Origin: Clitopilus passeckerianus
Taxonomy: Eukaryota; Basidiomycota; Agaricomycetes; Agaricales; Entolomataceae
Length of the DNA: 64,000 nucleotides
Reading direction: 5' to 3'
Assembly: GCA_944990035.1 (NCBI GenBank)
Contig: CALYLX010000114.1
Span: forward strand, 278,694-342,693
The translations under genes and the position numbers were made by a program. The notes beneath the pieces are model-generated. The model searched no databases. It saw only the letters and a list, made by a program, of their open reading frames with translations, and was not told the origin of the DNA. Positions 22,506 through 34,601 of this stretch are shown here, one piece after another. Within the stretch, counting starts at the first letter, position 1. Every line of letters begins with the position of its first letter.

Positions 22506-23682
22506 ATGCCTTTACGTCGCGCAAGAGGAGGGGTCCTTCCTTTGCTGGGTGTTGCCCAGCCTTTTGATCCTTCAGCATCATTCGTCACCTCCTACCTATG
22601 CTCTCCGACGACACTAGGAGCCATCAGGCTATTATTGGCCTTATACACCTTCGTCACTATCCTTTACACCCTGATATGGAACTCAGCATCGATACACCAA
22701 GGTGACAAGTATGTCGTTCTTTCACACCCTGCTCCCTTTTAATCGGTTCTGACCTATTTTGTTGAAGGTTCTTTGCGTACTTCACCCATCTGACCTATAT
22801 TGGGATCTGCTCATACTACTGGGCCTCGGGCGTCCACACCATCTCCTACGCCCTACGGCTCCGGAAACTGAAGCAACAGCCTGAGGGCCAGGGAGAGCCG
22901 GAGCTGGGGAGCACGGAGGACTACTCGTTGCCAGTGCAGTTCCCTCTGCAACGGTGGCCTCGGTTCCTGCAGTTCCTGCATGTGTGGCTACAGGCTGGCG
23001 TCTGCACCTTCCGTAAGTCCTGCCATGACGCTTGCATGTTCATCCCCGCTAACGACGTGCTTTACAGCTATTGTTGTAACCATTGTATACTGGGCCCTTC
23101 TCTCCTCCTCAACAACATTCGCAACCACCCAGTCATGTACGCTTTCTACTTTCCAACATCATTTTCACAACACCTAATTCCTCCATTATAGCATGGCAAG
23201 CCATATCCCTACACATCCTCAACACGCCTCTGGGTTTGCTGGACGCGCTCCTTACGAACATCCAACCCGCGCCATGGCTCTTCGTCGTACTCAACATCCT
23301 CATCCTCGCTCTATACCTTGCCCTAGCATACGTCGCAAACAAGGCAGTCGGAGAGGGCTGGTACCGTAAGTCTTTCCCCCCACCTCAGCAAACATACCCA
23401 AAACCTGACCTTGGCCCGTGTGCTCTTCCAGCATATTCCTTCCTCGACCCACACTCCTCCAAACCCGGCGTCCTCGCGGGCTACATTATCGGCATCGCAG
23501 TAGGCTACGCCATCGTCTTTGTCATTGTGCGCCTCGTCATGATGCTCAAGGTGTACCTTCTGCGACGACGGAGTGGAGGCGGGTATACTGTTGGTGGAGA
23601 GAGCAAGGAGGAGATTAGAGAGCCGGAGGCTATGGATGAGTGGGAGGTTGTGGATGGACCTGTGGGAGGCAGAAGGACCTGA
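22506..23682 (+). CDS. polytopic membrane protein, FAR-17a/AIG1-like
   Basis: Model: exons 22506-22708, 22768-23012, 23068-23136, 23192-23365, 23432-23682; 313 aa, all in phase, start in good context (gaccATGcc). Hydrophobic segments lie near residues 35-60, 70-95, 130-155, 170-215 and 240-265, so five to six membrane helices are expected. Notable motifs are FFAYFTHLTYIG, W-P-L-Q-R-W-P-R-like (PLQRWPRFLQFLHV) and SFLDPHSS before the last helix. The tail is acidic and cytosolic (EEIREPEAMDEWEVVDG). I recall a basidiomycete family of this pattern that is sometimes annotated as FAR-17a/AIG1-like; the human AIG1 members are lipid (FAHFA) hydrolases, but I cannot place their catalytic Thr and His here. 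Function is therefore open. Confidence 0.82.
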
Positions 23683-24269
23683 TGCACGAGAGAGCATTGG
23701 CCACTTGGTGGTGGTGATGCATCGCCTATGGGTGCATATTGTGTTCTTACAGTCAAGGCTTTTGAAGCCAAAGCTGAGAAGGAACGGGGACCTGCGCTGT
23801 GGAGGCGAGGTCTCGGACCGCTCATTTGGAGCAAACGTCATTTCTGCACGAATCGTCGTAGGGTTTCTTTACCTCACGTAGCACCTTCATTTTGCTGGCA
23901 TTTAGCATAATTTGGACATTATAGTGTAGACATTATGTAGTACACGAATTACAGTACAACCGTAATGAATAGCGAATTCTGAATACCAACTATATTGTAC
24001 CCTTATCTCGTCAACCTCAGCTTGGTGATGGTCGCATCAAAGAATCATGGTGCCGTTTCATCGTCATTCTCCAACCAATACAGCCCCCAATACAACCATT
24101 GGAGAACTCGGGGAGCTTTATGATGGTCGCAGTAGCGACAACGAAGCCCTTGATCGTATATAAGAACTACAAGGAGCCATAGTTGAATTTCAGATTTAGT
24201 GCAGGCACTCTCTCCGCCCAAAAGAACATCACCTCCTTCACGACTCTTACGACCAATCTATACCAAAAC
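23683..24269. promoter_or_regulatory. intergenic region with TATA box
   Basis: The only recognisable element is a consensus TATATAAG at 24157-24164 on the plus strand, about 110 nt before the first ATG of the doubtful small gene that follows. The rest is AT-rich 3' flank of the membrane-protein gene. Confidence 0.4.
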
Positions 24270-24642
24270 ATGCCCATCACACCCCGCAAGAACTCGATCA
24301 TGGCAGCTCTTGCTGGCCCGACATTCCAAGTTGCCTCAGCATTCCCTACCCAAGGGAATAGCATGGACATTCCTCAAACGAGAGGTCGTTCGCCGACAAC
24401 GGCAACGGCAGAGAAGACGGGCCCAAGGAAGTTGATTTCCAGGTCAAAGAGGAGGATCTCAAGTTTGACGAAGAAACGCTCGTATGTGACAATTCAAATT
24501 CGGTTCGAATATAAGACGGACTAATATATGGTGGATATAGCTTATAATCGAGAAAGCTGAAGACGTCATGCCCGGACGACGCATTTCAAGTACACAGAAG
24601 GAGGGAAGCAGAGTACGATGTCAGGCAAACGGGTGTCCATAA
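24270..24642 (+). CDS. doubtful small acidic protein gene or pseudogene
   Basis: A TATA box precedes this segment. Exon 24362-24481 (acidic: KEVDFQVKEEDLKFDEETL) joins in phase 0 through a good intron (GTATGT, gatatag) to 24541-24642, which ends at TAA. The upstream part starting at ATG 24270 is open in another frame, and linking it to 24362 needs either an implausible 32-nt intron or a frameshift. I recognise no family. It may be a small gene whose first exon I have missed, or one disabled near 24355. Confidence 0.4.
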
Positions 24643-24888
24643 GAATACAACAATAACATAGGGAATCTGGAAATGCGGCTGTAAGATGCAGGTATATGTA
24701 GTATGTCGAATGAGAGGAAGTGAGAGATGTTCAGCGTAATGGGAAATCCTTAATTAACCAGGCGTAGGAGAAAAGGTAATTTCTATACGCTAAATTGAAG
24801 GAGCAGGTGGGTGCAGAACCGCAGCTGCGTATAATAGCACCAAGGTAGGGAGTACGGCGGTCTCCCTGGTAATGGTCGGTAGGCCAAA

Positions 24889-25804
24889 CTACCGGAAAAG
24901 TTTGAAGTAGAGGATGAGAAGAACAAGCAGAATAGCGAAGACAGCGATACCAGAGAGAATGAATCGCTGCTTGTACATCCTGTAGCATTTAGGTGAGTTA
25001 ATGGAGCAGCCAAGGTCATGATTGCACGTACTGCCGAATCATCTTCTTCAGCGTTCCTGACGCCTTGTCAATATTGCTGTCAGCTCCTTGTAGCTGAAAG
25101 TAGAGGTATAATGAGTAAAACCCCGAATTTCACGGAAAAAAAAAGAACTAACATTCTCCCTTGCGTTCTCGATGGTTTCCCTCTGCATCCTCAATGTCCG
25201 CAGAATCTCTGCCCCTTGGTCTTCGGTCTCAAGAGCAATGCGTTGAGTATTCGTGAGCCTCGTGCTACCATCAGCCAGGGTCTGAGCCCCAGCAAGCAGC
25301 CGTTCGCGGTCCCCTCTTTCGTTGTATGGGTCGTCTGATGATGGCGAAGTTGCACCTAAGCCTCTTGAACCAACGAGCTCAGATCGAGCAGCAAGGGCAT
25401 GCATGTCCTTCGCGAGTTTCTTGTACCGAGTTATGTCGGTTTTGGCTTGCCTGAGCCTATTCGTGTAGTGTGTCTTGACGGATTGGGGTATGCCTTGGAG
25501 CTCAAGTTCCAGGGCCGAAACCTAGATAACCGGTAAGAATGGTGACTTGCAGGCTCATATGCTAAATACAACGCACAATATCGTCCGCTTCATCTAGCCG
25601 CACCTCTACAGTTCGCAGAGTAGCCTTGCGTTTCTCTGTTGGTTGAATCGTGGAGTTAGCGTCCGAAATTGGTAAGTTTGCATCACTGAGCTCACCTCCT
25701 GTTTCATTCTTGCCGCTGCCCTCAAGCTTGTCCTGGATGTCGAATACAATTGAGCGGAAGTCCTGCTCGTAGGCGTCAAAGAGCTCAGCGGGTGTGTCTC
25801 CCAT
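24889..25804 (-). CDS. vti1: v-SNARE Vti1 (Qb-SNARE)
   Basis: Model (minus strand): exons 25696-25804, 25577-25635, 25153-25521, 25032-25093, 24889-24979; 229 aa, all in phase. The start ATG (gaccATGg) is followed by an N-terminal three-helix domain (ELFDAYEQDF, RLRQAKTDITRYKKLAKD). The SNARE motif spans about residues 130-205 (RLLAGAQTL, ALETEDQGAEILRTLRMQRE, NIDKASGTLKKMIRQ) and carries Gln at the zero layer position. The C-terminal anchor is FILSGIAVFAILLVLLIL. Vti1 pairs with different syntaxins for Golgi, endosome and vacuole fusion. The 60-nt intron 25636-25695 reads through as an open frame; I removed it because it has a good donor, branch site and acceptor and because Vti1 proteins lack that insertion. 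It shares a 190-bp upstream region with the divergent F-box gene. Confidence 0.93.
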
Positions 25805-25994
25805 GGTCGACAAGGCTGCGGTGGCTTGGCTAGAGGCGTTGAGTGACGATTGTCACATAACCGGCAACTACTGTCACACGGGGTGCACTGCCACTTACAT
25901 CAGCACCTTGGACTAATCAAGTTCGGATTGAGCGGTGCATGGTACTTGTTTAAAAGGAATCTCCGGGTCCTACGCCCACGTTTACGTTTCTACC
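25805..25994. promoter_or_regulatory. short divergent promoter between vti1 and an F-box gene
   Basis: Only 190 bp separate the two start codons, which face away from each other, so both promoters and 5' leaders must lie or overlap here. I see no clear TATA box. Co-regulation is possible but not shown. Confidence 0.55.
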
Positions 25995-27447
25995 ATGAAT
26001 CTCCTTCGTAGGCTCTGGAATCTTCGAAAATCCCGGCGCTCTCAGTCTCGAAAGCATATTCCTGCTGCCGAAGACAGCCTCACGGAACAAGAACAGACAT
26101 CTTCTTGTCCAATACCTACTAATGCCAGGCGTTCAAGCCGACGCTCGTGGATGGCGGCGTTCTCAAAGGAACCCAAACCTCTAGAAAGCGACGATTCCCC
26201 GGTCAACTCAGAAAATACAACTCCAATACTCCCACTAGAACTTGTCGAAATGATCATCGACTTTCTGGAAGATGATGAAGTTTCCATGAGGGCTTGCTGC
26301 CTGATCGCACAACGGTTTAGCCATCACTCCCAAACCAAACTCTTCCGCAGGGTTGTTCTTTTTAATAAAGGCATACGATCTCTGTCTCCTAGTTGCAGAC
26401 TCCTTCACACATTGCAACATTCACCTCACCTCACGCCCCTAATCCGTGAACTCGAGCTATGTGATCTACCTCTGGATACCGAGCCTCCTTCGCACCCGCA
26501 CCAATCGTCCAACTATCTTTTACTCAATACATACCTCCCAGATGTCCTTCATATGATACGGACCGCTGGTACGCTGATAACCCTCAAAGTTCGAGCAGCC
26601 TGCTCGCCATGGCTTACCCTCCCGAGCGACTTCCGACGAGCCTTCAGTGAGCTCGTGCAAATGCCCACATTAGCCCGCCTGGTCATCAAAGGTGTTCCCC
26701 ATCTTCCGGCGGGACTACTTGCGTCTTCCCTCACCGTCAAATCTATGGAATTATCCATGGTTTCGATCAACTACGAGGTTAACTTCGACCATAATGCCCC
26801 GCTCCCCGAACTAGAGAATTTAAAGATTCTCATTTGGTCCTTCGGTCCCAAGGGGCTACCATTTAATCTATCTCGACTCAAATCCGCTGACGCCTGCGTT
26901 CTCACCCAAATCTCTCATGATAATTTATGGACCGCACTCCAACCTGGATTCGTTTCCATTGAAGTCTTCTCCCTAAGATTAGAAAGTGAAGGTAAGCTCC
27001 CAATCCTCCGTCACGCCGCCTTTTCTGAAATATTCTCCAGCCAACGAGGGATTCGTTTTCGACCTCTCACCCCTCACTGAGCTGAATAATCTGACGTTAT
27101 GGCTTGAGTACTGGTCGCACCCAACTCCACTTATCGGCCTTCGTCGGACACTACGTACGCTACGCCCAGGACCAAAAATCGAAACGATAACCATTTGCCT
27201 TACGCTCATCGAGAATGATGTCAAGCTTCTACCACGCGACCCAGTGGCATGGACAGAGATTGATTTCATATTATCTCAAGACGCATTCGTCAACCTTAGT
27301 GAGGTCAGAATCGAGCTCTGGTTGGACGCTGAAAAGCAGGACTGGGATGGTCTTGGTATTCTTGAACGGTCACTACCGCGAGTACAGGAGAAAGGATTGC
27401 TGGTACTATGGAAGAATTCGGTTGGGGAACAATATTGGGTGTCATGA
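25995..27447 (+). CDS. F-box protein, tandem paralogue 1
   Basis: Model: exons 25995-26991 and 27041-27447, 467 aa; the 49-nt intron joins in phase 1. The start is ATG in good context (taccATGaa). A basic N-terminal region (RRLWNLRKSRRSQSRK) is followed by an F-box at about residues 75-115 (ILPLELVEMIIDFLEDD, then ACCLIAQRFSHH). The C-terminal half has irregular leucine-rich segments, as in F-box/LRR proteins of agarics. The likely role is substrate selection in an SCF ubiquitin ligase, inferred from the domain. The next gene shares its exon structure, intron position and domain order, so the two arose by tandem duplication and then diverged strongly. Confidence 0.83.
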
Positions 27448-27795
27448 TAGACCTCACCTGAATTGCTAATTCACTGCTAATTGGCTACAATGCCTCAACT
27501 ATGCCTTGTTGTCGTACTTTTACTAGTGACTTGACATGGACTACGCTTATTCCAATGAAGTATGGACAAAAGTTATCTGTCAGTGTAAAAAACTACCGTC
27601 ATGACTTTGGTAAACTGAGGTTCGAGCATTACACGGATACCTGGCGAATCCATTGAGGCCCCCAAGCGCCAGCTTACGTCAGCTCCGTCTAACTCGGAGC
27701 GTCAAGCGCACAAACTCAACTCCCACCTCCGCAGTCGCTTGTTACATACCCCGCCCGGTCTACAGCTACTAACACTCCCAATTAAAAACCGTACG

Positions 27796-29212
27796 ATGAA
27801 AGCTTTGATGCACTGGGCCATCTCAAATCGTTCACATCGAACGAAGGTCAATGGCATCCACGGCAACCTCAGTGACAAACATCCTCCATCGGAAGTGGCC
27901 AATACTTGCGCACCATCCCAAAACGTTGAGGCTTACGAGCAGCCAACATTTCCCAAAGTCGTTAAAACCACTCCGCAGAGCTCGGACTTCCCGGATACCC
28001 AGTCTCTAGTATTCCCGTTCGAAATATTCGGGGTTATATTCGGCTTTCTACGGGACGATGCCCCTACGCTGCGGGCATGCTCTCTCGTATGCAAATCATT
28101 CGCGACGCTATGCCAAGGGATAATATTTCGGCGAATTTCTCTGAAGTTCCATCCGAGTGCACCTTCCGACTGCGCTAAGCTGAAGGGCCTCTTTGCAATC
28201 TCCCCCCATCTTATCCCCTTTGTCAAGGACATCAGACTCATGGTCCCGACGGGTAGCAACTTCGTCAATGAACTCATGCTCCAAGAACAAGATCTTCAGG
28301 AGATTCTAGTATCTCTAAGTTCCGCCCAGCCATTGCGAAGTGCCGGGATTTCGGTGGCGCTACCCTCCGGCGAGAGGCCCTGGCAATCGCTACCATTACA
28401 GTTCCGCCTGTCGTTCGGGAATGTCATGAAAACTCCCTCGCTGACGGAGCTAGATTTAAGGGGAATTATTCAAATCCCAGCATCCGTGCTTGGAGCCTGC
28501 TCCTCCCTCAAAACCCTTAGGCTTCCTCACACTTCTATAACCTACGACGACGACTTCGATCCCGGTATGCGGCTACCGCAGATAGACCAATTCAGTTTTA
28601 TCTCACGCAGTCTTCCTTCGAGAGGATTTCCTCTGGATTTGACCCGCGTCAAACTCGTTCACGCTTTTGTAAAAGCCGAACGATCCACAGATAATCTATG
28701 GAAGGCACTCCGACCAGGGTTTGGATCAATCGAAGAATTTGGCCTGAGCTGCGAAGGTACGACCTTCGTGACAGAGATTTAAACGCATCTAACTAAGTAT
28801 CTATTGACCCACAGGCGTCAATGACTACTTCTTCGACTTCTCGGCAATGGGGTCCCTCAAAATTTTGACGTTGCTAGTCATCACTTGGGCAACGTCACAA
28901 ACACTTAACGGCCTAGCTCGTACCATCCAAACCCTTCTCTCTTCACCGAGAACCCTCAAGGTCTTTAACCTGGTAATGTCTTTTGAAAGACACCACGAGG
29001 ATAGATTTTATCGTGATCCGGCCGACTGGGAAGAAATCGACGAACACTTATCCAAGAAGCCTATTTCAATGATTCAGGTGGTCTTCTTGGTAGCTCAAGG
29101 ATACGATGGCTTCAATGGAGTAGAGATTGTGAATCGAATTCTTCCGCAAACGTGCAGAAATAGTAACGTACATGTCAGATATGACCTCAGTACGTTGCGG
29201 CAAGGCATTTGA
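27796..29212 (+). CDS. F-box protein, tandem paralogue 2
   Basis: Model: exons 27796-28756 and 28815-29212, 452 aa; the 58-nt intron joins in phase 1, at the same place as in the preceding paralogue. The ATG at 27796 is the first in frame after the upstream open stretch. The F-box lies near residues 75-115 (SLVFPFEIFGVIFGFL, ACSLVCKSFATLCQ). Later segments align with paralogue 1, for example TDNLWKALRPGFGSIE against the DNLWTALQPGFVSIE of its neighbour. The C-terminus differs in length and sequence, which suggests relaxed or diversifying evolution of the substrate-binding part. Confidence 0.83.
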
Positions 29213-29611
29213 TGACATTGCGGAGATGATGCACAGCTAGCACGGGGAAACGTGCGGATTACATTCTTTGTCTTCATCTAACGTTACGAATAGATTAATC
29301 GAGCTAGCACGTTTCCTAATTTCCGTCCGAATCTGGTCAAAAGGTTCTGTTCACGGCCGCTTCTGGGTTCATTCCGGGCAGACGAGTCTGCTCTACACTC
29401 CATTACGGCGTGCACAGTGGTTGGCGACAGTGAAGGGTATGTATAAGTACTCCATATATACTCAATAGGACCCCTCATTACGACTGGTAACTTTACACTG
29501 ATGTACTTGATAGTGACCAATCTCAGTAACTGTCGAAAATCTTTACGAGTGTATCGTTACCCCCGGAATATATCCCCCAAAAATAGAAGTATAGGATCAT
29601 TCTGCGTGAAG
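29213..29611. other. convergent intergenic region
   Basis: The 3' ends of the plus-strand F-box gene and the minus-strand GPI-type gene face each other here. No further element was seen. Confidence 0.5.
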
Positions 29612-30318
29612 CTAAATAATTGCCAATAAAGCCGAGCTAACCGTGACGTAGATCAGAGCCAGCGAAATCACGAAGTGACCGTGCATCCCTGGTGTAGCTG
29701 AATTACCACTTGCGGTCGGTTTTGTCGTCGGTTTTGTCGTCCCCGTCATAGACGTCGCTCCTGGAACCATGACAGTCGTAGAGGCAAGTGGAAGTCCCGC
29801 ATTATTACAATCGACAATGAGCTCTATTAATGCATGAACGATTGTGTTGCCCTTTGGTAGACTGATGGAAAACGTACGATCAATAGTCTTTTGCAATTGA
29901 ACAGCTTGGCTATGAGGAGAGATTGGATCTTTGTATAGGCATTCATCACACCCGATGAGGAGCTCTAAGATGGAGCTGTTACACTCGCATAGGGGTTTGT
30001 CCTCTGCCGATTCCTTCTGGCAGTCCTGATAAACACAGATGATCAACCAACCTCGTCAAACTGAGATGTCGAGGTAACTTACAGGCCAAAGAGACCCAAG
30101 GATGATGTCGCAGTCAGGCTTGCAATTAGGCGATATGCCATCTGGATCGAGTTGGCTCTGACGGGTGAGTAGGCGATGAGTTGAGCGAGAGAGCAGGAAG
30201 GGTTCCGATTGCCCTAGAAACGTCAATGTTGGACGTTATGAAGCGACTTCTGCTACTAGGGCCTACCTTGAGAAGCGCCGGAAAGGCAGAGAAGGAGAAT
30301 TGCAAAGTGAGGCCTCAT
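29612..30318 (-). CDS. secreted Cys-containing GPI-anchored-type protein
   Basis: Model (minus strand): exons 30267-30318, 30083-30213, 29612-30025; 198 aa, all in phase. Residues 1-17 are a signal peptide (MRPHFAILLLCLSGASQ). A cysteine-bearing domain follows (C-KPDC, DCQKES, CECNSS, CDECLY), then a Thr/Ser-rich stretch (TSMTGTTKPTTKPT) and a C-terminal hydrophobic tail (FVISLALIYVTVSSALLA) of the kind removed on GPI attachment. This is typical of fungal cell-wall or plasma-membrane surface proteins. The cysteine spacing is not that of a CFEM domain. Function unknown; surface location is inferred from the two hydrophobic ends. Confidence 0.78.
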
Positions 30319-31114
30319 TCAACGTTTACAGTGGGATGGCGAGTAGCGTCTGGATCGAGTTTAAACGGCTCTCATTTATGTATGTCGAGAACAGTAGCAT
30401 ATACCTCGTTGTAATCACCGCAGACGAAGCTCAATGGGCATGGCTCCAATTTCACCTATTTTTGAAATCGAATAACTTCACGAAGTCGTACGCGGTGTAA
30501 GTACAGGACCAGCGGGAGTGGCGATAACGATTGACGATGTATTTCTTGGCATTCCATATGCAGGATTAGCGGTTCTTGGTGCAGATCCTCTTGGCGCACC
30601 TTTGCCAAGTTAGAGGTTGTTAGCGGACAGGCGCCACAGGAGTAGAAAGGATGTGAACGTTTCGTTTGCTCGAAGCAGTCATTGGTGGGTGACATGTACG
30701 CGTTTCTCATTCTAAGGGAGTGCGGATAGTCAAATTCAAGAATCCAAGAACGAATCACGACGAGGGCGCATGTAATACACGTCAAGTTGGTTCAACATCA
30801 TGACCTGCCTGACACTTGGTGCGACTGCATTCAGACCAGACAGGAGGCACAACGAAGCTCGGCACTTCAATTCTCGAACGCCAACGTGGCCGAAAGGATA
30901 TTCGGTCCTTTGCTAGGGCTCAAACGCATCTAGCTGCCGACCAAATCTGACCAAACCGTCCCGGAGATAGATTATGCATGATCAAATAACTATGCGTGGC
31001 TAAAGTACGACAGTCCATTGTCCGTTGAGAAGACTCCTCCATGTCATTTACGCAATGGGTTTGGCTCTGAAGATTAGTTAGCACCACTTCATATTGTTAA
31101 TCAGAAGAAATGGC
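30319..31114. other. intergenic region
   Basis: The stretch lies upstream of the GPI-type gene and downstream of the large secreted protein gene, both on the minus strand. I see no further gene. Confidence 0.45.
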
Positions 31115-33730
31115 TTACGATGCGGCTGCTACGACCTCGTCAATCACCGGTTGCGTTTCTCCCACATCAGGGGCAGCGCATTCCAATGCCCGTTTGGCGA
31201 GGGAGGTCGATTCAACAGCACGGTAGATCTTGACCTGGCTAGAACGAGGAATGATCGGGTATGGGCGAGAGGCCGAAGGGATGACCATCCTCTTTGCCTT
31301 ATCACCGAAACATTTCTAAAATGAAGGGTAAGCAGTAGATCTCTAGAGTCTACAGAGCGACTTACATTGACAAGCTCGAAGTTCTTCTTGAACAGAGAAA
31401 CTTTCGTGTTCTTGTCGAAGAGGCCAAAGAAGTTGGCATCTGCACCAGCGTTGACGTCCAACCCCGCGTCAATGGTGAAGCATCCTCCGAACGAAGCACT
31501 TCCGGATTTGGTGACGGTGGTGCCCTTGGTGCTATTGGTAGCAGCGGCGAGAACGGGGGGAGCGGTGACAGCAGGTGCAGCAGCATTATCAGCAGCGGCA
31601 GCAGCAGCAGCACCTCCGACTGCAGCGGCACCTCCAACAGCTGCAGCACCTTTCACGGCGGTCGATCCAGAGGTACTCGCAGCTGGGGTAGCAGCGGTGG
31701 CTGCGTTCTTCTTGCCACCGCCGAAGAGGCCCTTGATGGCGCTGGCGGCCTTATCCTTGATAGCCCCGACGGCTTTGTCCTTGAGCGATCCGAGGGCACT
31801 CTTAGCCTTGTCCTTGAGACCGCCCAAAGCCTTTCCGAAGAAGTCACCCAACCCGCTGAAGAGACCCCTCTTGTCCGAAGATCTCATCTCATTGTCGGGG
31901 CTAAGTTCGCGAGAAACCTCAGCGGCATCCAGGAGACCGACGTCGGCGGATCTGGGGGTGATGGTGATATCACCCTCAGCCTTTCCTTCGAGATTGAGTT
32001 GCATCTTCGCGCTGGTGTCCATAGCGAGGAAGATACCAGCATCAACAATGTCGCCGAGAGCGGAGATTTTGAGGTTCAGGGAAGGGATGAGGTGAGCCTC
32101 AACCGAGCCCGTAGCCTTAATCGATGGCGAAGCAGAAAGCTTGAGAGCTGGTTGGCCATGGTCAGTCAACGTTCATGAACTAGCGAAGAAAAACTTACGA
32201 GTATCGCCGATGTTGAATGCTCCTCCTTGAGCTTGAGCCTTGGCACTGCTGGGTGGGAAGACCAGCTGGGCGTTGTCGACCTTGAAGTTGAGACCGATGG
32301 TCATATCGGCTTGCATGTCGAGATTTGCAGTGGCCTGAGCGTTGACCTCGAAAGTGGGCCCAATAGTCAACACACTAGAATACGAATTCGTTAGTAATTG
32401 AATTCATATTGTGCTCGTATACTCACCCAGGGAAATCAAGGCCTGGGATGCCAGTTTCAAACAACTTCACTTTGCCAGAGTCGATCGAGCCCTAATGGAA
32501 AATGAGAATCAGAAACGAATGTGAAGGAGGACTAATAACATACGGTGAGACTAGCGACCATATCCAAGCTTCCATCGAGATTAGCCTTGAGACCGGCAAT
32601 GACGGCGAAGTCCTCAATCTTCGGTGGAATGATGGTTCCGGTGGCAGCAACTCCAATGCTGGCGGTGGCGTCAGCCTTAGCGCTGGCATCAATTTTGAGT
32701 GAGGCGGAAAGAGGAGGGCATTGAAGCTTCTGGTCGAGAATGTTGAAGTTCTTGTCGACAGAAATGGGAGGGAGAGAAGTCGACTTGTCAACATCAAAGT
32801 CGTTCAGGCCTTTGATGGCTGGAGAGGAGGCGAGATATTAGTGCGAGGGATAGAACGAAGAATGTAATACTTACAATCAATAGCATCACCAACGAAGTCG
32901 AAGAAACCTCGGTTGTTATTTCCATAGATACGGCTACGACGGCTCGTGGCAGGGGTAGTCTGGATGTTGGTATTGGCGCCCTTGACGTTTGCACCCTGGA
33001 GAGCAAAGTTTACGGGCTCGGAGCTGGGAAGTTGACGTTAGACATGTAAAGTGATATAGAAGGATGGTGTACACACCTTGCACCTCCAGCTGCGAAGTTC
33101 GTGTCCAGGGATAGGGCCTTGACCTGTGGTTGTTGTCCATCACGGCGCTGAATCTTGCCTGCGACGGCGGCAGGGATGGATTGATCGGTCGGGACCCATG
33201 ACTTCGCAACTCGAGCAAAGGCATTCTTTCCGCACTGTAGCCAAGGTTAGGTCTCATCAAAAGAAGAACGAGATGTAGAGATGAGACTGACAGATTCAGG
33301 AAGACGGACGATCTTTCCATCAGCACCGCCATCAAAGAGATGGGAACATCCAGCTGCAGTTGAGTCTGCACCAGCACACACGAGACGGATATCTTGCTGG
33401 GTCTTGTCGGGTGAACAGTTGAGAATCTCCCACCCGGCAGCGGTAGTGATGTCAGAAATGGCGTTTTTGGCTCCCCACTAGAAGTTTGTTAGGCTATGAT
33501 AATACGAGCGAACCGAACTTTGGCGCACGATCTTCAGGCTCCCAGATGATGGAGCGGAGGAGGGAAGGTCTGGGCAGAGACAACTATGAGTGAGAGACAT
33601 CTAGCAGAAGACATGGCCCCATACCATAAGAGCAGACACCGTCAAGACATGGTTTGCTCCAGTCGTTTGCACCGTATGTAGATGTAAGTAGCGAGAGAAG
33701 AAGGAATGAAATCAAAGTAGGTCGAATCAT
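31115..33730 (-). CDS. large secreted protein (possible DUF7223 family)
   Basis: Model (minus strand), ten exons: 33625-33730, 33529-33569, 33292-33477, 33077-33234, 32875-33023, 32544-32818, 32427-32491, 32199-32374, 31366-32147, 31115-31315; 712 aa, all in phase. A signal peptide (LISFLLLSLLTSTYG) precedes DWSKPCLDGVCSY. The N-terminal part has paired cysteines and a WGAKNAISDITTAAGW motif; the middle is a long beta-rich repeat-like region (DFPGVLTIGPTF, LKLSASPSIKATG, LNLKISALGDIV). Near residue 490-600 there is a Lys/Gly-rich helix-like stretch followed by an Ala-rich linker, then a short cysteine domain. I recall uncharacterised Agaricomycete extracellular proteins of this type labelled DUF7223; that name is from memory and unverified. 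The role may be in the wall or matrix. Confidence 0.85.
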
Positions 33731-34601
33731 CTCGGGATAAAAATAGAATAAGGTGCAACTCAAAATGACCTGCCGGGGTCGATACGAAAGAACGAAGATC
33801 AGGAGAGCCGAAAAAAGAAAGGACGGGATGAACCCAAGAATAAAGAAGGTCCACTGAAGGGAACGGGGAAGAAACGAACAAAAAGTGGAGACTGATCGTC
33901 GCCCAAGCTGCTCTTTATAGGTGGTAGTTGCCCAAACGGAACATGATCCTCAGGGTGAGTGCATCAGCTAAACGCGTGGGACTGTCATCGTCGAAGGTTG
34001 AACCCAACGAACTTGTCAGATTGGCGTTGGGAAGGAAACAAGCAGTTTCCTGATGCTGGCTGCCCGCGACAATACAATCATTTACTTGGCATCCAGCCAT
34101 CGAGGCTTCGGGCAGGACGGTTCTCTCGATCCTGAGTCGCTTCCTCAAGTGCTTCTGGCAGAGCGTCCCAGAGCAGAGCGGAAGGTTCTAAAACAGCCCA
34201 ATAACATTTCCGAGGGCTCGAAGTGAATTTTTTCACATGGCTGGTATTGAGATATGATTCGGCTGTCAATGTCTGCTTTGACAGGAAACGTGCGGCGGCG
34301 GCAGAAATCTAGTGATATATTCAGTCGTCGTCGTCGGTGTCAATGTCAAAGAGGCCAATGGTGTCGCCAATTGAAGGTTGATTCGTCTTGGCAAAACACG
34401 TGACCGTGCATAGCCACGCATAAACCTTTCCGAATTCCGAAATGCCAAATGGGTCCAGGCCCAGCTCCATCGTTAAAAATGTTTGAATGTTTGAACTTCC
34501 AAACGTTCAACATTCAACTTCTAACAAAACAATCAGTCTTGGCAAAGACATATTCTTGTGTTACATAGAGCAGAAAAAATAGTGATATAACTCGTATAAC
34601 C
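33731..34601. promoter_or_regulatory. intergenic region with TATA-like element for the secreted-protein gene
   Basis: On the minus strand a TATAAAG lies at 33913-33919, about 180 nt before the start codon of the large secreted protein. The rest, up to the 3' end of the first pseudokinase-like gene, shows nothing I can name. Confidence 0.4.

Noticed and set aside
25636..25695. In-frame extra 20 residues in Vti1
   Set aside because: The stretch has a donor, branch site and acceptor and is absent from Vti1 proteins, so it was treated as an intron.
31367..32095. Plus-strand open frame of 242 codons, Ala/Pro-rich
   Set aside because: It is the complement of the Ala-rich and low-complexity exon of the minus-strand secreted protein.
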